Below, in pieces: positions 33,196 to 42,895 of a stretch of 64,000 nt of DNA; positions within the stretch are counted from its first letter, which is position 1; the number at the start of each line of letters is the position of its first letter. The DNA is from Solenopsis invicta (taxonomy: Eukaryota > Arthropoda > Insecta > Hymenoptera > Formicidae). The stretch spans positions 8,988,875-9,052,874 of the forward strand of contig NC_052666.1 of assembly GCF_016802725.1 (NCBI RefSeq), read 5' to 3'. Position numbers and translations under genes: made by a program. The notes below the pieces were generated by a model. It searched no databases and was not told where the DNA came from. It worked only from the letters and a program-made list of their open reading frames with translations.

Positions 33196-33578
33196 TCCGC
33201 CCGCACCTCGATCGTCGCCGCGCAGCCTAGACACACGTACGAGCGCGGCTCCGCGTGTGTGCGGCAGCCGAGCGCTAGCGTCGAGAGACACCATTTCTGC
33301 CGGTGCGTGTACCTATAGTCCTACGCGTAGAGTTTTGAAGATACCTAATTACCGAGATCTCTAACATTCGGTACAGCTCTATGATGCCGTTTATTCTTGA
33401 TTTATTAATATTAATCTTCATTTAATGTTGATTATTGTAGCAATAAAGTAATTTTCACGAAAAAGCACCCTTACATACCACTCCTAAAAGTCATTGCTTA
33501 GAATTCATAATATTACGCAACTCGTCACCAATTCACGTTTTCTAATAAGCAACCCGGTCGTAAGCGTAATTTGTAGTT

Positions 33579-34634
33579 ATGCCTTACCCGAACGAAGAAG
33601 CTGCGTTAATGATGTCAGTTTTGGGTAGAGCTGGAAGTTTTCGAGCAGCTGAAATAATGTGGCGAAATGAATATCCCGATCATACACCACATTCGCGCAA
33701 AGTTTTCAGTCGCTTACAACGTCGAATAATTGTAAAAGGTATTGTTCAGCCGGATCATAATAAGGGAAGGCAAATTCATCGATCAGTTCGTTCAGTAAGA
33801 GCACCTGATGTAATTGCATCTGCCTTTGTAACCCCGAATGATTCTTTAAAGCGACGAGCAAGAGATAGTGGAATAAGTCGAAGCACGATCAGTCGAATTT
33901 TTCGTGAAAATTCATTCCATCCATATCGAATGTCACTTCACCAGGCCATGACATTGAACGATCATAGACAAAGACTGATATTCTGTAATTGGATTACTCA
34001 ACAATTACCTAATTTCCATAGAAGTATTTTATTTTCTGATGAGTGCACCTTTAAAAGTGACGGCGAAATAAACACACATAATTTTCGTTATTGGGCACAA
34101 GAGAATCCACATTGGTATCGAGAAATGGATCATCAACGTATCTGGAAAGTCAATGTTTGGTGCGGAATTGTTGATACGCAAATCGTGGGACCATTTTTCT
34201 TTCAAGAGAATTTAAACCGTTTTTTATACGCCGATTTACTCGAAAACGAACTTCCACGTTTACTTGAAGATATTTCACTCCAATTACGTCTAAATATGTG
34301 GTTTCAACAGGATGGATGTCCCGCCCACACGTCTGTCATTGCTCGTCATCAACTGAACCGCATATTTCGCGGCCGATGGATAGGTAAACATGGTCCACAT
34401 AATTGGCCACCACGATCACCGGACCTTACAATTTTAGATTATTATTTGTGGGGACGAATAAAAGACCTTGTATACCGCGAACGATCTACGACTGCAGAAG
34501 ATATGAAAAACAGAATTCGACAAGTCATTCAGTCTCTAGATACTGACGAAATTCGTCGGGCGACGGATGATTTCCAAAGTAGGGTAACAGCCTGTATAAA
34601 TGCACGTGGTGGACATTTTGAACATCGAGACTGA
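33579..34634 (+). CDS. Intact DD41D-type transposase (DUF4817 + DDE)
   Basis: 351 codons, no stop or shift, with conventional start MPYPNEEAALMM aligned with the e2 protein. It would bind the element ends and carry out cut-and-paste in the nucleus. Residues 3-55 form the DUF4817-type N-terminal helix-turn-helix region; 87-111 a second HTH (RDSGISRSTISRIF). Catalytic Asp: D154 (LFSDECTF), D245 (QQDGCPAH) and D287 (DLTILDYYLWG), 41 residues between the last two, the spacing used for DD41D (rosa/VS-like) mariner relatives; that family name is tentative. The C-terminus ends NARGGHFEHRD. Together with long terminal repeats and TA duplications this is the best candidate here for an active element. 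Confidence 0.93.
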   Translation: MPYPNEEAALMMSVLGRAGSFRAAEIMWRNEYPDHTPHSRKVFSRLQRRIIVKGIVQPDHNKGRQIHRSVRSVRAPDVIASAFVTPNDSLKRRARDSGISRSTISRIFRENSFHPYRMSLHQAMTLNDHRQRLIFCNWITQQLPNFHRSILFSDECTFKSDGEINTHNFRYWAQENPHWYREMDHQRIWKVNVWCGIVDTQIVGPFFFQENLNRFLYADLLENELPRLLEDISLQLRLNMWFQQDGCPAHTSVIARHQLNRIFRGRWIGKHGPHNWPPRSPDLTILDYYLWGRIKDLVYRERSTTAEDMKNRIRQVIQSLDTDEIRRATDDFQSRVTACINARGGHFEHRD

Positions 34635-34650
34635 ACAACATGCGTATGCA

Positions 34651-35166
34651 CAAAGGTGACGGCAAGGGGAACCACCTTATGAAAGCACCCCGACAAAGGT
34701 GACGGCAAGGGGAACCACCTTATGAAAGCACCCCGACAAAGGTGACGGCGAGGGGAACCACCTTAAAAAAGCACCCCGACAAAGGTGACGGCAAGGGGAA
34801 CCACCTTATGAAAGCACCCCGACAAAGGTGACGGCAAGGGGAACCACCTTATGAAAGCACCCCGACAAAGGTGACGGCGAGGGGAACCACCTTAAAAAAG
34901 CACCCCGACAAAGGTGACGGCAAGGGGAACCACCTTATGAAAGCACCCCGACAAAGGTGACGGCAAGGGGAACCACCTTATGAAAGCACCCCGACAAAGG
35001 TGACGGCGAGGGGAACCACCTTAAAAAAGCACCCCGACAAAGGTGACGGCAAGGGGAACCACCTTGTGAAAGCACCCCGACAAAGGTGACGGCAAGGGGA
35101 ACCACCTTATGAAAGCACCCCGACAAAGGTGACGGCGAGGGGAACCACCTTAAAAAAGCACCCCGA
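34651..35166 (+). repeat. Twelve tandem 43-bp hairpin-motif repeats in A-A-B order (e3)
   Basis: Unit: CAAAGGTGACGGCAAGGGG then AACCACCTTATGAAAGCACC then CCGA. Stem AAGGTG/CACCTT, loop GGGG, trailing CCCC. Units start at 34651 and every 43 bases to 35124. Units 3, 6, 9 and 12 differ identically (GGCGAGG for GGCAAGG; TTAAAAAAGC for TTATGAAAGC), giving four 129-bp trimers; unit 10 has TTGTG. It begins 17 bases after the transposase stop. No unique spacers, so not CRISPR. Confidence 0.97.
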
Positions 35167-35429
35167 TAAGGTGTAAGTACGATCTTGTTACCTACACGTG
35201 GTACACCTTAGGTAACGCTAATACCTACAGGCGGCACCGATTATTTCGTTTTTACATTTTAAAAATGTTACTTTGACTTATACCTTTATGCCCAAGATCG
35301 ATCTCAAGGTCGAATTCAAGATCATTATCAGGTTGATCCCTCGAAATCATGCAAATTTTGTCTGAGCCATTTTTTTGTACAAGCACATCCCTACGTTTTA
35401 AAAGGGTGGGACGGGTGGTCTGAAACAGG
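35167..35429 (+). other. Internal older right terminus of e3
   Basis: GATCTCAAGGTC (about 35299) and GCCATTTTTTTGTAC (35366) match the end of e1. 35402-35427 (AGGGTGGGACGGGTGGTCTG then AAACAG) resembles the e2 right end (TACGGGTGGTCTGAAACACC). The outer inverted repeat begins immediately after it. Confidence 0.6.
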
Positions 35430-35841
35430 TATATTTTTCATTGCATTTTCTTGTAGTCGATTTCGAGAGCTTTCCAAAACACTATAAATAAGTTTATTTT
35501 GGTTAAGGACTTTCCGAGTTATGACGCTTGAAGGTTACAGTACACCGTAACTTTCAAGCCTCACAACTCGGAAAGTACTCAACAAAAATAAACTTTCTTA
35601 TAGTGTTTTGGAAAGGTCTTGACACCAGCTATTAGATTCTGGAACCAAAAATGAGGTGTCCTATTTAAAAAAGTTAATGTTATTTTGATCTGACCTTGGC
35701 GACGCCATCCAAGGTCAAACTGATAAAATCAGTAAATAGATCTTTTAAAACCCTACAACTTTTGTCTGAAACATTTTTCTTTAAAATGTCGCGTTTACGA
35801 AAAAATCGGGTGGGACGCGTGGTGGGACACCCGGTATATAT

Positions 35842-36110
35842 TGTTATGCCCGCTTTTTGGCTGAGCTAGAAAAGCTGGCCGAAAAAAGATCCATCGATTT
35901 AATAAGAAAAAGCGCGGCTTGCTTTTGTTCTGTTTTGGGACGCAAAGCTGTCACGAGATATTTAGAATAATTTCGCCACGATTTATTTGTATAAAGTTAT
36001 TAGATTAAAATTAGTGTTCTTTTTTATAAAAGAGTGTTCTTTCCTTTTGCGTCGTGAAAACGAGTGCCTTTGCGCGAGAGAACTGTGTACTCGTTTCGTC
36101 GAGGACAACA
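35842..36110 (+). mobile_element. 5' LTR of a Gypsy-type retrotransposon
   Basis: TGTTATGCCCGC...GAGGACAACA, 269 bp, TG...CA. TATAAA at 36025-36030. The last 56 bases recur at 38385-38441 (GTGAAAACGAGTG...). It is followed directly by a tRNA-Pro-type primer site. Confidence 0.75.
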
Positions 36111-36113
36111 TTT

Positions 36114-36127
36114 TGGGGGCTCGTCCG
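36114..36127 (+). promoter_or_regulatory. Primer-binding site, tRNA-Pro type
   Basis: TGGGGGCTCGTCCG, three bases after the LTR end. It matches the classic tRNA-Pro primer-binding start and would prime minus-strand DNA synthesis. Confidence 0.8.
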
Positions 36128-36403
36128 ATTTTGGACCACGAAAGATCATTGTTATCTCAGAAGATTTAACGGCAGCGACTCCTGCGAGAGCGGAGAAACG
36201 TCAGCTTCAAAAAAGAATGCGTGTTCGTATGCCTGCTAAACTTCGACTTTCCACCAAGGCGAATTCTCTTCGGGCGGTCATCATAAAATTTGTGCTGAGA
36301 GGCAAAAGTAGTGGCAACGTGACGAGGAAATGCAGGCACTGCTTCAGGACTGCGACGAGAAACTTCAGCGTCTAGAGGAGCGGCTACAACATTTTTAGGT
36401 CAG

Positions 36404-36976
36404 TTGTTATCTTTATCTTTTTGTCCTTCTACCGCGGAGATTTCTCGAGATTCCGGAAACGTGAGCGTCAATTTGAAATTGAAACCAGATATTTTTGACG
36501 GAACTGTTCCGCTGCGCGAATATTTTACGCAATTCGAATTAATCGCGCGGGCATACAATTGGGAAGATTCTAAGAAGGCGGTCACGTTGGCTTCGAATTT
36601 ACGGAGAAAAGCGCGTTTAGTTCTAAACGAAATAACGCAATTAGAAGATTTAAGTTTTGGAGAAATTAAATTTAAACTCAAGTTACGTTTTGGAGAAGGT
36701 CATATGACTCAAACTTTTTACGCGCAGTTTTCGAATCGTAAACAAGAATTTGGAGAAGATTTGGCTTCGTTGGGAGCCGATTTAGAACAACTTTCACGTT
36801 TAGCCTATCCCAGTAAGTGTCCAAATAAGTGTCCTCACAAAGTGCGCGACAAGATTGCTTGTGCTCAATTTATTATTGCAGTCTTTGACGAGTTTTTGAG
36901 ATGCACTCTTCAACTTGAAAGAATTACTTTCTTATGTTTTGCAATTGAGAGGGCAAAAGCAATTAAAACTGTTTAA
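36404..36976 (+). CDS. Gypsy-type Gag (capsid part), remnant
   Basis: 190-codon frame with retrotransposon-gag features: PDIFDGTVPLREYFTQFELI (about residues 28-47), AYNWEDSKKAVTLASNLRRK, LRFGEGHMTQTFYAQF, FGEDLASLGADLEQLSRLAY and VRDKIACAQF. An apparent small duplication (SKCPNKCPHK) precedes VRDKIACAQF. It stops at AIERAKAIKTV, where relatives continue toward a nucleocapsid. The leader 36128-36403 is short and noncoding. No protease, reverse transcriptase or integrase follows, so the element is nonautonomous. Confidence 0.75.
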   Translation: MLSLSFCPSTAEISRDSGNVSVNLKLKPDIFDGTVPLREYFTQFELIARAYNWEDSKKAVTLASNLRRKARLVLNEITQLEDLSFGEIKFKLKLRFGEGHMTQTFYAQFSNRKQEFGEDLASLGADLEQLSRLAYPSKCPNKCPHKVRDKIACAQFIIAVFDEFLRCTLQLERITFLCFAIERAKAIKTV

Positions 36977-37184
36977 GAAAACAATTTTTTCTTAAAAAAA
37001 GAAAAATAAAGAAGTAGAGAATGTTTCAGTTTAGGTTTTGTAATTTAAAATAGAGCATGTGGAAAAGAGTTACAATTTTATATTTACGATTTTATCTTTT
37101 CAAAATTGAAATTTTGTTTCAGGGGAGGGGAGGGAGAAGTTTTTTTGTTCCTTTCTCTTCCTGGAAGGCATTGGATTGGGAATG

Positions 37185-37825
37185 ACACGGGCGACGCTCG
37201 GTAACCCGTGGCAGAAGCCCGGGGTAGAGCAGAAAGTCATCGTACTTCCCTGGAAGTCCACGCCTTGGAAGACGGATTCGGAGAATCGTTCTTTTTTCGG
37301 AAACTGAGAATGAGTTTTGATTCTTTTTTTAGAATTTCTTGGATTAGCACAAGGGAATAGATTTGCAACAAATAGTGTTTAGTTTTCCGAAGCAGAGGCC
37401 CGGGTAAGAGCAGAAAATCTTCATTTTTGTTTGATATTGGTCGAGATGATCGGTAATCTGTGGCAGGAGCCCAGGGTAGAGCAGTAGGTCGTCATTTTAG
37501 TCTGAATCGCGGAGGACGATGCTCAGTTACCCGTGGCAAAAGCTGGGAATGGAGCGGAAGAGTCTAAGATTTCTTATGCTCTTAGAAAAATGTTGGTTTA
37601 GGAGTGACGCTGGTGACGCTCGGTAACCCGTGGAAGGAGCCCGAGGTAGAGCAAAAAATCGTCGAGCTTCTCTAGAAATCCTCGCCTTGGGAGATAAGTT
37701 TTAAAGATTGTTCTTTTATCACGAGCTGAGAATAAACTTCGATTCTTTTTCTTCTGAATCGCAGAGGACGGCGCTTAGTAACCTGAGGCAAGAGCCCAGG
37801 GTAGAGCAGAAAGTCGTCAGATTTA
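37185..37825 (+). repeat. Interspersed hairpin-like motif array in the Gypsy remnant
   Basis: At least five diverged copies of a roughly 45-base motif, consensus GCTCGGTAACCCGTGGCAG, AGCCCGGGGTAGAGCAG, at about 37196, 37450, 37518, 37618 and 37774, with a partial one near 37385. Stem pairs shift together between copies (CCCG with CGGG; CCTG with CAGG). The array fills the space where pol should be. Confidence 0.6.
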
Positions 37826-38384
37826 AGTCTTTTGCGGGAAAATTGTATCTTAAAATTTTGTTTAAGATATAGGGGAAAAGAATTATTGATTTTAAAGTTT
37901 TTCCTTGCAGGGTTTTTTATTTAGAATTGAGTACTCGTTGGATTTTGTTTTTTTGTTTTAGTTAAGGATCTTTTGAGACGACGTTCTTCATATGAAGAAT
38001 CACTATAGTACTTCTTTTAAAGAAGACTGCCTCGCCCCGGGTTTTTGAGCCGTGGTTTTTCTCGTGGGACTGAGGGTAAATGCCAAGGCAAGAGCTTGGT
38101 GAATTTTTCGGCTACCATACTCCCAGCTTGCTCGAAGTTTTTGAAGAAAGAAAATTCTTCAAAAAAATTTTTTGAAGAGGATTTTTCTGAAGAGATTATT
38201 TTTCGAGAAAGGAGGATTTCTTCTATAATCAAGAATTCTAGGATGTCATTTGGATCCAAGAAAGAGTGGCTTGGAATCTTATAGCAGCAGTTGAAGAAGG
38301 AGAGCAGTAACACTCAAATAGGTCCTGGAACGACAGGAGGTCAGGAGATATGAGAAGATTTTGTGCTTGTAGGGACGACAAGTT

Positions 38385-38441
38385 GTGAAAACGAGTGTCT
38401 TTACGCGAGAAAACTGTGTACTTGTTTCGTTGAGTACAATA
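38385..38441 (+). mobile_element. 3' LTR remnant of the Gypsy element
   Basis: GTGAAAACGAGTGTCTTTAC...GAGTACAATA matches the last 56 bases of the 5' LTR with several differences. The rest of the 3' LTR is missing, so this is a truncated or rearranged copy. Confidence 0.7.
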
Positions 38442-39143
38442 CTATTATTGCATAAAGGCACATAACAAAGTGGTGTAACCAAACTATCTCTATTCCTTTT
38501 ATTTTTTCTGGCATCTGCGGTGTAAATCCCCTTGACGTAAATACTGACTTTACCCTAATTTTTTTGGCAGTAATATTTTTTTATAAGGGTCGTCTGTACC
38601 ACAACAAGAAGTTCATTAAATATTAGATACATTATTGCTTTGTGCATGATTATTACTGTAATACTCAATTACAAAAACAATATTTAATACAAATTTGTTT
38701 CTATTATAAAATTAATTATTTCGCAAATCATAGACACCCAGTTGTTTTATTTAAATATACTATATTTTCTTATAAGTAACGAATTTATCCGGACATGAAT
38801 TAAAAAATTGCGGTTTATTAAATACACGAAAATGACAAAAATAAGCAAAAATGTGATGTGTTTTAAATCAAAAACGTGATATTCTTTAAGATATTTGTTA
38901 ATGATGCTTGATGATGATCTCTGTTCTAGTGAAGAATAGAATATTTATCAGATGTAGTCACGAAATGGTCTTTAAAGCAAAAATAACGACAAAAAATAGT
39001 CAAAAAAGATGAAAAAAGCGTTTTTGGGTATTTAGAGGTGTCTCATGGAACAAAAATTCTGAAAAAAATCAAGGAGGTAGTTTTTATGAAAATGTAATTA
39101 TGATTAAAATATAGAAGTAGCAAATCTTGTGAGAATCAAGATA
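38442..39143. other. AT-rich, no gene recognised
   Basis: No frame, domain or repeat supported. Confidence 0.4.
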
Positions 39144-39545
39144 CGAGGTGTGATCAAAAAGTAAGGTGACTTTTCATTTTTATAAAAAAATATTCATTTA
39201 TTCATCCAAAATTATGTTATCCCCTTCAAAATAATCCCCCTCTGATACAATGCATTTGTGCCAGCGCTTTTTCCAGTCGTCAAAACATTTCTGAAATGCA
39301 CTTTTGGGTATTGCCTTGAGCTCCTTCAGCGATGCAGCCTTAATCTCCTCAATCGTCGCAAATCTTCATCCTTTCATAGGCCTTTTCAATTTTGGGAAGA
39401 GGAAAAAGTCGCAGGGGGCCAAGTCTGGTGAATACGGTGGCTGAGGCATGATGATAGTATTGTTTTTGGCCAAAAAAGTACTCACTAGTAACGACCTGTG
39501 CGCAGGTGCATTATCATGGTGCAGAATCCATCGTATTATAATTTG
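39144..39545 (-). pseudogene. mariner fragment 3, C-terminal transposase and one terminus
   Basis: Minus strand reads HHDNAPAHRSLL, PQPPYSPDLAPCDFFLFPKL, a stop after RPMKG, then the tail DDWKKRWHKCIVSEGDYFEG and a stop. 34 residues lie between the last two catalytic Asp. The terminus is CGAGGTGTGATCAAAAAGTA (39144) next to TA. The 5' two thirds are missing. The sequence is unlike mariners 1 and 2, a third lineage. Confidence 0.85.
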
Positions 39546-39751
39546 AAACTTTTTTGGCTTGTAAAATTAGAATTTTCTGTCAAAATGGAAAACTAAAATT
39601 TGTTATTATGTGTCTGAATTATATTTAATACCAGTTAAAATTTCAAATTGATTCATTAAAAACTCGTAGAAAAAAAAATTATTTAATAAAAACATTTTTT
39701 TAAAGATTATGAATAGAAAGGAGCCTGGGATTTGAAAATTTAAGAAACTTA
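39546..39751. other. AT-rich, nothing supported
   Basis: Short stretch between the mariner fragment and the Harbinger left end. Confidence 0.4.
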
Positions 39752-39984
39752 GGGTATATTCTGAACGGAGTTAGTTTAATTTATTCTTTTTTCTAAAAGT
39801 TGGCAACCATGTAACTAAACAAAGAAGTGTTCCGCACACATCATTTAACCTGTAAAAATCAATACCTCTCAAGAATAAATATTTATATTTTCTTGTTTTC
39901 TAATAAAATATGTAAATATAAATAAATATCGAAATAAAGCGATTATACTTGATATAGCTTTTACAAGTTCTAGTTCAAGTGAGA

Positions 39985-41704
39985 GTGTTGACAAAAATAT
40001 AGAAATTTTTCTTAACAAAGATAAACGTCGAGAAAAACCAAGAGTATTAAATTTTATTGAAACAGTGATTTATGCTTATAATAATGAACAATTTAAATAA
40101 CATTTTCGGTAAGTTAACATGCAATGATTAATAAGTACTTATTTTTACTTTTAGTCTTACATATAATTTTTAGAATGTGTTGCACCTCTTTTTATTTTTT
40201 ATTAAATCTTTTGAGACCATACTTGCAAACTATGGAAAATAGTCCTATTATTTCACCTAAAAAGCAATTGTATATTACTTTGCATGTTTAGGGACACCTG
40301 ATTCATATAGGTAAATATCTATCTAGATACATTTTAATATATCTCCATTAATATTTCTATTTCAAATATTCATTCATAACTTTCGTTGATGTAGATCTGT
40401 TGTAACCAAGTTTGATGTGGAAAACGCTACAGCTTGGCGAGCTATAAAATAGTAGTGAAAGCTTTATGTTATCTTCGGAACTGTTTTATTCGTTGGCCGA
40501 CATTTGAAAAAGCAGAAATTACAAGCAGAAATATACAGTTAAAATATAATTTTTCAAGCGTAATTAGAGCTGTGGATGGAACACATGTTACAATTGCAGC
40601 TCCAAAGAAAGATGCGTTTGCTTATCATTCAGCAAATCATAAAGGACATCATTCTATATAGTTACAAGTATAAAGCATTATGAAATACTAGATTTTAATT
40701 TATCAATTATATTTAGAGAAAAAAATGTAAAGTTACTCTTCTTTATTATAGGTAGTTTGCAGTGAAGAAAAAAAATTTATCCATTGCTATGTTGGAATAC
40801 CGGGATCAGTGCATGATATGAGAGTGTTTAAATATTCTGGACTGCAACAAAAATGCAACAATAATTATTTTGGCAATCATAAACATCTCATAGGCGATTC
40901 AACTTATACTTTGCAAAAATTCGTTATGGTACCATACAAGGATAATGGACATTTAACAGCTGACAAAATCAACTATAATAATGCTTTATCAAGAAGCAGA
41001 ATGATTGTAGAACAGTCTATAGGTCTTTTAAAAAAACGATGGAGATATACAGGGTGTCAAGTAACTACCGCCCGTGGTTTCGTGAGTTGATAGATCAAGT
41101 AAAACTGATCTATCAACCCACGGACTTTCTAAGAAAAGTCCTTTACCATTTTTTTTATATTTGCCATAGTTAACAAAAAAAAAAAAAATTAATAAAGTCT
41201 ACGAATAAACGCGTATCACCGCGCGCAAGAACCGCCCGCCGGTCGCCGAAACGTAGGCAGCCGCGAGCTGCGAAGCAGTAGCTGCTTTTCCTTCCTCACC
41301 GCGCCGCGCCAACAGCCGCGGCTGCCTACGTTTTGACAACCGGCGGGCGGTCCTTGCGCGCGGTGATACGCGCTTATTCGCAGACCTTATTAATTTTTTT
41401 TTCGTTAACTATGGCAAATATTAATAAATGGTAAAAGACTTTTCTGCTCAATTTTACTTGATCTATCAATCCACGAAACCACGGGCGATAGTTACCTGAC
41501 ACCCTGTATATACTTGACAAATTGCCAATGCGAAGGACAGACCTCATTCTCTATTATATTACTGTTTGTTGTCCATAATATTTGTCTCATGCAAGGAGAT
41601 AAGTTTGACTACCCAATTATCCTCCCAAACGATGTTGAAGAAGATCCTGGGCCCTTGACTGTTACTCCAGAACAACAACAAGAAGAAATAATTAAAAGAG
41701 ATAA
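39985..41704 (+). pseudogene. Harbinger (HARBI1-like) transposase with introns, MITE-interrupted
   Basis: Exon pieces in order: KRREKPRVLNFIETVIYAYN with a stop and a GTAAGT donor near 40108; LRPYLQTMENSPIISPKKQL to SYR with one shift; SVVTKFDVENATAWRAIK and onward to RAVDGTHVTIAAPKKDAFAY (first catalytic Asp, DGTH); intron 40668-40751 (GTATAA...TTATAG); VCSEEKKFIHCYVGIPGSVH, IGDSTYTLQKFVMVPYKDNG (second Asp) and MIVEQSIGLLKKRWRY (Glu). A 457-bp MITE then intervenes; after it LDKLPMRRTDLI and VVHNICLMQGDKFDY resume with one more shift to a stop at about 41707. Inactive. Confidence 0.82.
41050..41506. mobile_element. 457-bp palindromic MITE inside the Harbinger gene
   Basis: CAGGGTGTCAAGTAACTACC and its near inverse GGTAACTATC/GACACCCTG ends, TA at 41048-41049 and 41507-41508. 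Nearly the whole element folds on itself, with a GC-rich inner stem (CCGCGCGCAAGAACCGCCCG and its inverse). No frame. Termini resemble e2 only in the first bases. Confidence 0.88.
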
Positions 41705-42732
41705 TTAAAAGAAATAATTAAAAGAGAGCAAATAAAAAATTCTTTTGTTGTCTAAATTAAATTTGAACGGAAACAATTATATATGAAGAATTGTGTATTT
41801 TAATAATTTTATGTTGATACTGTATCGCATTAATTAATAAAAGCAATTTTATTTTGTATCAAATACAACTGTTTTTATTTGATATATTATAAAATAATAA
41901 CCATTTTTATATATACTTCAATTATTTTATACTTTTAACACGTATGAAAAACAGTTCTTTTTTATATGTGGATGAATCGAAAAGTTTTTAGAATTGCTTC
42001 AAAAAGATTATGTTAAAAAATGAAATATAACGTAAATCAAAATTTTATCCATTTTCTTTTTAAAAATTTTTTAATCCATCCACGTATACTTTTTATTATT
42101 CAAAATAAAAATATTACATTGCTCCACTGTTCTTTGGTAAACATAAGCATCTAAGAAAAACAGAAACTTCAATTGTCTAGAGCAGGGCTCGGCACGAGAT
42201 GTAACAAAGCTTAAATAATTAAAAAATTAAATATTTTAGTAAAAAATAAAATGTTTTTTTAGAAATAAAGTTACAGTTTTTTTAAATATCTTTGAAAATT
42301 GCCAATTTATTTTCTTTATATTCTCTGTCAATTTCTAACTTTTGCTTTTTTAATTACAGCAGTTCATTCATATAATTGAAATCTTGTGATAATTCTAATA
42401 ATTTTTAATCATATGTTTCAGTTTTTTCAGATTTGCTTTTATTAAATAATTCGGCATATTTTTGTTTTCGCAAAATTCAAAATTGTTCTGCGTATGATGG
42501 ATCTGAAAAGTTAAAAGTTATGAGAAAAATTTTGTTTTTGTAATAATTTATTATAATACTCACCTTTCTTCCTTGTGAGCTAAATTGTTAATATCTTTTG
42601 ACACCAAAAAATTTAAAGTTTTATTATTATCTTGTATCTCTAAAGAATACATTTTTGACATCCTTTTTGTTTTAACACAGCGTCCACAATTTATTACGAT
42701 GTTTCTAGGTTAATGTTAGCCCTGGATTTCAG

Positions 42733-42895
42733 ACTTGAACTCCAAGAGGAAGCATCCGTTTGGACACAGTACAATTAAACACAGCCAATCACAGCGGCTG
42801 GTGCCTAGTAATTTTCTTCTGTTCAAGCGCTGTGAATGGCTTATATCCAATTGTACTGTGTCCAAACGGATGCTTCCCAACTCTAAGTCTTAATG
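42733..42895. mobile_element. Hairpin MITE
   Basis: GGAAGCATCCGTTTGGACAC then AGTACAATT is mirrored by AATTGTACTGTGTCCAAACG then GATGCTTCC. Outer parts (AGACTTGAACTCC and the inverse of AACTCTAAGTCTT) are weaker. Lies inside the Harbinger 3' region. Confidence 0.75.

Larger units (their letters stand above)
32683..35834 (+). mobile_element. DD41D-type element e3 (3152 bp), apparently intact
   Basis: Ends CCGGGTGTCCCAGACCACCC (left) and inverse GTGGTGGGACACCCGG (right; one base differs within). TA at 32681-32682 and 35835-35836. Terminal inverted repeats about 406 bp (32683-33089 and 35430-35834). Each arm has TGACCTTGG and CCAAGGTCA. The left interior (33091-33195) is half of the palindromic MITE seen at 18031-18240. 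The right interior holds a second, older-looking terminus (35400-35429). Confidence 0.92.

Noticed and set aside
34935..35126. 63-codon repetitive minus-strand frame
   Set aside because: It is the antisense reading of the 43-bp array (43 is not a multiple of 3, so it cycles through frames).
34651..35166. CRISPR-like array of direct repeats
   Set aside because: Units are contiguous with no unique spacers, lie in an insect transposon, and no cas genes exist.
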